From assembly GCA_902628335.1 (NCBI GenBank), contig CACOMO010000004.1, positions 62,001-126,000 on the forward strand: a stretch of 64,000 nt of DNA. The letters are read 5' to 3'. Position 1 is the first letter of the stretch. Every line of letters begins with the position of its first letter. Origin of the DNA: an uncultured Gammaproteobacteria bacterium. GTDB lineage: Bacteria; Pseudomonadota; Gammaproteobacteria; GCA-002705445; GCA-002716945. Shown piece after piece: positions 61,081 through 64,000 of the stretch. The notes under the pieces were generated by a model, which saw nothing but the letters and a program-made list of their open reading frames with translations, searched no databases and was not told the DNA's origin. The position numbers were made by a program, and so were the translations under genes.

Positions 61081-63074
61081 TAATACCTCATTTTAGATGA
61101 CAATTGGTCAAGATCAATAATTGGCTCAGAACACACAAAATTTTCACATATGTAAGCAGTAAATTCCCCTTTACTTATTTTGCTGTCAATATTTTCTATT
61201 CCAGTCTTGAGATTTTTATCAATAATAAAAACTTGGTCTTGTACTCCAGCAATACTCAATATTTTGTCTTTAATATATTTTATTTTAGAATTATCACATC
61301 TAATGAAAATCGTCTTTCTGGGATTATATTCTGGGATAGATGCAATCATATTACAATGAGAATCGTATGATCTGTTGAGTGATGTGGTTGATGAATTGAA
61401 AGTCTCTTCTGCTAATTCCTTAAAGTGAATTTTACCAGTGATATCAAAAATCTTGTGCAAGACGTCAATCATAACACTATTACCAGATGGCATTGATTCA
61501 TCCGTATATAGCTTAGGCCTATAAATGAGGTCCTGATTAAGAATTGATGAAAAGAAGAAACCACCATGCTCTTTATCTAGAAAATTTTGCTCACATGTAT
61601 CAATTAACTTCATCAGAAATAAATATGTCTCTGGATCCCATTGTAGTTTTAGAAACTCTATACAAACATTTGATAAAAATGCGTAGTCATCCAAGTAAGC
61701 GTGAAATTCAGGTTGTTCATGAAAACACGCATACAATTTATCACCATCCCAAAGTTTATCTTTTATGAACGCAAATGATTTTGATGCTGATTCATAATAT
61801 TTTATTTCATTTGTGATTTTATACGTATCCAGCAGACCTTTGATCATAAGACAGTTCCATGAGGTTAAGATTTTCTTATCAGTACCTGGGGGTACTCTAG
61901 TATTTCTTTCTTTTTTTAATTTATCTAAAATGCTATCAATTACAATAGCATTACTATTAAACTCTTCTATATTTTTTTGTGTGATGTGCAGGTGAAAATT
62001 ATCCTCAAAATTTGGTTTCTCATAAACTACATATACTTTTTTAAAAATTCTCAATTCCTCTTCCGTAAGTAGCTTGTTAAGTTCTCTGTCAGACCAGACA
62101 TAATATTTTCCTTCTTTGCCATCTGAATCCGCATCAATAGTAGAGCTAAAACCACCATTAGCATTTTGCATGTCTGACATTGCCCAGTCGCAGGTCTCAA
62201 TAGCTTTTTTTAAATATATTGGATCACCGAAAACTCTGAAAGCGTCACACATAATGGATACCAGAGGACCATTATCATAGAGCATTTTCTCGAAGTGTGG
62301 GATCATCCAGAGCTCATCTACTGAATATCGAAAAAAGCCTCCACCTACTTGGTCATAGATCCCTGAGTAACACATTCTATCGATGGATAGTTTTAAAAGA
62401 TCAGATGATTCCGAATCAAGTTTTTTATGATTATCTAAGAGTAGTTTAAGATTTGTACACCTAGGAAATTTAGGCGCAGATCCAAAACCACCATGAACTT
62501 TATCAAATGATGAGATAAGCGAGTCTATGGTCCGTTGACTGATATTTTCTTCTGCTAACTTTTCGTTTGTATTGTTGAGATTATCAAATATATTTTGAAT
62601 CTGAACATTTTGAGTTTTAATATCGTGTTGTTTATTATGAAAAAAATCAGATACTCTCTCTAATATTTGTTTAAAAGCAGGTAGTCCATAGCGTTCTTCA
62701 GGCGGGAAATATGTTCCTGCAAAAAAAGGGAATTTATCATCGGTCATGAATACTGTCAGTGGCCATCCACCTGATTTACCTGTAATAATTGTTTGCGCCA
62801 TTTGATATATCTTATCTAAATCCGGCCTTTCCTCTTTATCAAGTTTAATATTGATGAAATTCTTATTCATCAATTCAGCCGTTTCTTTATTTTCAAATGA
62901 TTCATGAGCCATAACATGACACCAGTGACAAGCCGAATATCCAACTGATAGTAAAATCGGCTTACCTTCTTTTCTAGCAATATCAAAAGCCTCCTCACCC
63001 CAAGGATACCAATCAACAGGATTTTCAGCATGCTGTTGTAGATAGGCACTCTTTTCATTTCCCAATTTATTCAT
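61080..63074 (-). CDS. Thioredoxin-domain protein of the YyaL/DUF255 family
   Basis: [64 protein letters not shown]. Confidence 0.95.
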   Translation of the reverse strand: MNKLGNEKSAYLQQHAENPVDWYPWGEEAFDIARKEGKPILLSVGYSACHWCHVMAHESFENKETAELMNKNFINIKLDKEERPDLDKIYQMAQTIITGKSGGWPLTVFMTDDKFPFFAGTYFPPEERYGLPAFKQILERVSDFFHNKQHDIKTQNVQIQNIFDNLNNTNEKLAEENISQRTIDSLISSFDKVHGGFGSAPKFPRCTNLKLLLDNHKKLDSESSDLLKLSIDRMCYSGIYDQVGGGFFRYSVDELWMIPHFEKMLYDNGPLVSIMCDAFRVFGDPIYLKKAIETCDWAMSDMQNANGGFSSTIDADSDGKEGKYYVWSDRELNKLLTEEELRIFKKVYVVYEKPNFEDNFHLHITQKNIEEFNSNAIVIDSILDKLKKERNTRVPPGTDKKILTSWNCLMIKGLLDTYKITNEIKYYESASKSFAFIKDKLWDGDKLYACFHEQPEFHAYLDDYAFLSNVCIEFLKLQWDPETYLFLMKLIDTCEQNFLDKEHGGFFFSSILNQDLIYRPKLYTDESMPSGNSVMIDVLHKIFDITGKIHFKELAEETFNSSTTSLNRSYDSHCNMIASIPEYNPRKTIFIRCDNSKIKYIKDKILSIAGVQDQVFIIDKNLKTGIENIDSKISKGEFTAYICENFVCSEPIIDLDQLSSKMRY

Positions 63075-63138
63075 ATAACATTTTGATCTACTTTATTATA
63101 GGCTATTATAATACAACTATAGTTCAATATTATCATAA

Positions 63139-63930
63139 ATGATTTATACACATGATATCGATCCGATTATCGTCTCTATAGGGCCAGTAGAGTTATACTG
63201 GTATGGAGCAATGTATGCCATCTCATTTCTGATAATCGACTACATGATGAAAGCAAATCATTTTAATTTTAATAAATATAATTTATCAAAGATTCAAATA
63301 GATAAAGTACTTTTAGTATCTTTAGTTGCACTACTAATAGGTGGAAGACTTGGATATGTAATTTTTTATAACCTCGATTATTATCTATTGTCTCCTATCA
63401 AAACATTGTTCATTTGGGAGGGAGGGATGTCTTTTCACGGTGCATTATTAGGTGTCATCATTGCTACTTACAGTCTGCGAAAATCTCTTAAGATTAATTT
63501 CCTACAACTTACAGATTTCATGGTTCTTTATGTACCGATTGGTCTATTCTTTGGCAGAATAGGAAACTTCATCAATTCAGAATTATATGGGATACCTACT
63601 TATTCATCTTGGGGAGTGATTTTTCCTCTCTTAGATAATATACCTAGACACCCATCAATGTTATATGAAGCCTTTCTTGAGGGCGTTGTCTTGTTTACTA
63701 TCTTATTATTATTATCTCGTAAACATTTTACTACACCTGGATTCTTAACATCCATTTTCCTTATATTTTATAGTATATTTAGATTTATGATTGAATTTGT
63801 AAGAGTTCCAGATAGCCATATTGGTTATATTATGAGTGACTGGCTAACACTTGGACAATTGTTATCGGTACCAATGACATTCTTTGGCATACTACTTCTG
63901 ATCAAAATAAAAAGGAGTCAAGTAACGTGA
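63139..63930 (+). CDS. lgt: Phosphatidylglycerol-prolipoprotein diacylglyceryl transferase
   Basis: MSFHGALLGVI, GRIGNFINSELYG, PRHPSMLYEAFLEGV. Confidence 0.97.
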   Translation: MIYTHDIDPIIVSIGPVELYWYGAMYAISFLIIDYMMKANHFNFNKYNLSKIQIDKVLLVSLVALLIGGRLGYVIFYNLDYYLLSPIKTLFIWEGGMSFHGALLGVIIATYSLRKSLKINFLQLTDFMVLYVPIGLFFGRIGNFINSELYGIPTYSSWGVIFPLLDNIPRHPSMLYEAFLEGVVLFTILLLLSRKHFTTPGFLTSIFLIFYSIFRFMIEFVRVPDSHIGYIMSDWLTLGQLLSVPMTFFGILLLIKIKRSQVT

Positions 63931-64000
63931 GACAGTACCTAGACTTGCTTGAAAAAATCATAGTAGAAGGAGATCATAAAAATGATAGAACAGGAACTGG
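63927..64000 (+). CDS. thyA: Thymidylate synthase, N-terminal fragment (runs off right edge), GTG start
   Basis: VRQYLDLLEKIIVEGDHKNDRTGTG; overlaps the lgt stop, conserved lgt-thyA order. Confidence 0.92.
   Translation, partial: MRQYLDLLEKIIVEGDHKNDRTGT

Noticed and set aside
1-64000. CRISPR arrays, transposases, integrases, phage genes, restriction-modification or other defence systems
   Set aside because: None recognised; no regularly spaced repeats or mobile-element proteins seen by eye.

Overview
This 64-kb window is an AT-rich, gene-dense bacterial chromosome segment. Gene order and families suggest a streamlined gammaproteobacterium; that assignment is inference from synteny recalled from known genomes. 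About 70 protein-coding genes and one tRNA (anticodon CAT) are supported. Nearly all are housekeeping: coaBC-dut-algC, biotin, heme, ubiquinone, his-tat, trp, trk, a glycolytic/Calvin-type block (tkt-gap-pgk-pyk-class I fba), rplM-rpsI, rpoD, zapA/ygfB/pepP/ubiH/ubiI and lgt-thyA. No phage, IS element, CRISPR array, toxin-antitoxin or defence island is recognisable. The least ordinary content is: (i) a formaldehyde-activating-enzyme (Fae) homolog that appears to lack the catalytic His and overlaps the start of ubiA; (ii) a compact serine-glyoxylate aminotransferase / hydroxypyruvate reductase / glycerate kinase operon; (iii) a pseudoazurin; (iv) a 94-aa histone-H1-like protein built from only six amino-acid types, preceded by roughly helically spaced A/T tracts; (v) repeated tail-to-tail stop-codon overlaps between convergent genes; (vi) a speculative small RNA with an anti-Shine-Dalgarno segment; and (vii) several missing partners in otherwise conserved gene neighbourhoods (rsmB, dprA, gph, crp, hisI). 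I did not find a clear-cut novel multi-gene system. The Fae-like/ubiA pair and the H1-like locus are the best candidates for follow-up. Two genes absent from the supplied ORF track were recovered by reading (partial algC, rubredoxin), along with the partial thyA at the right edge.
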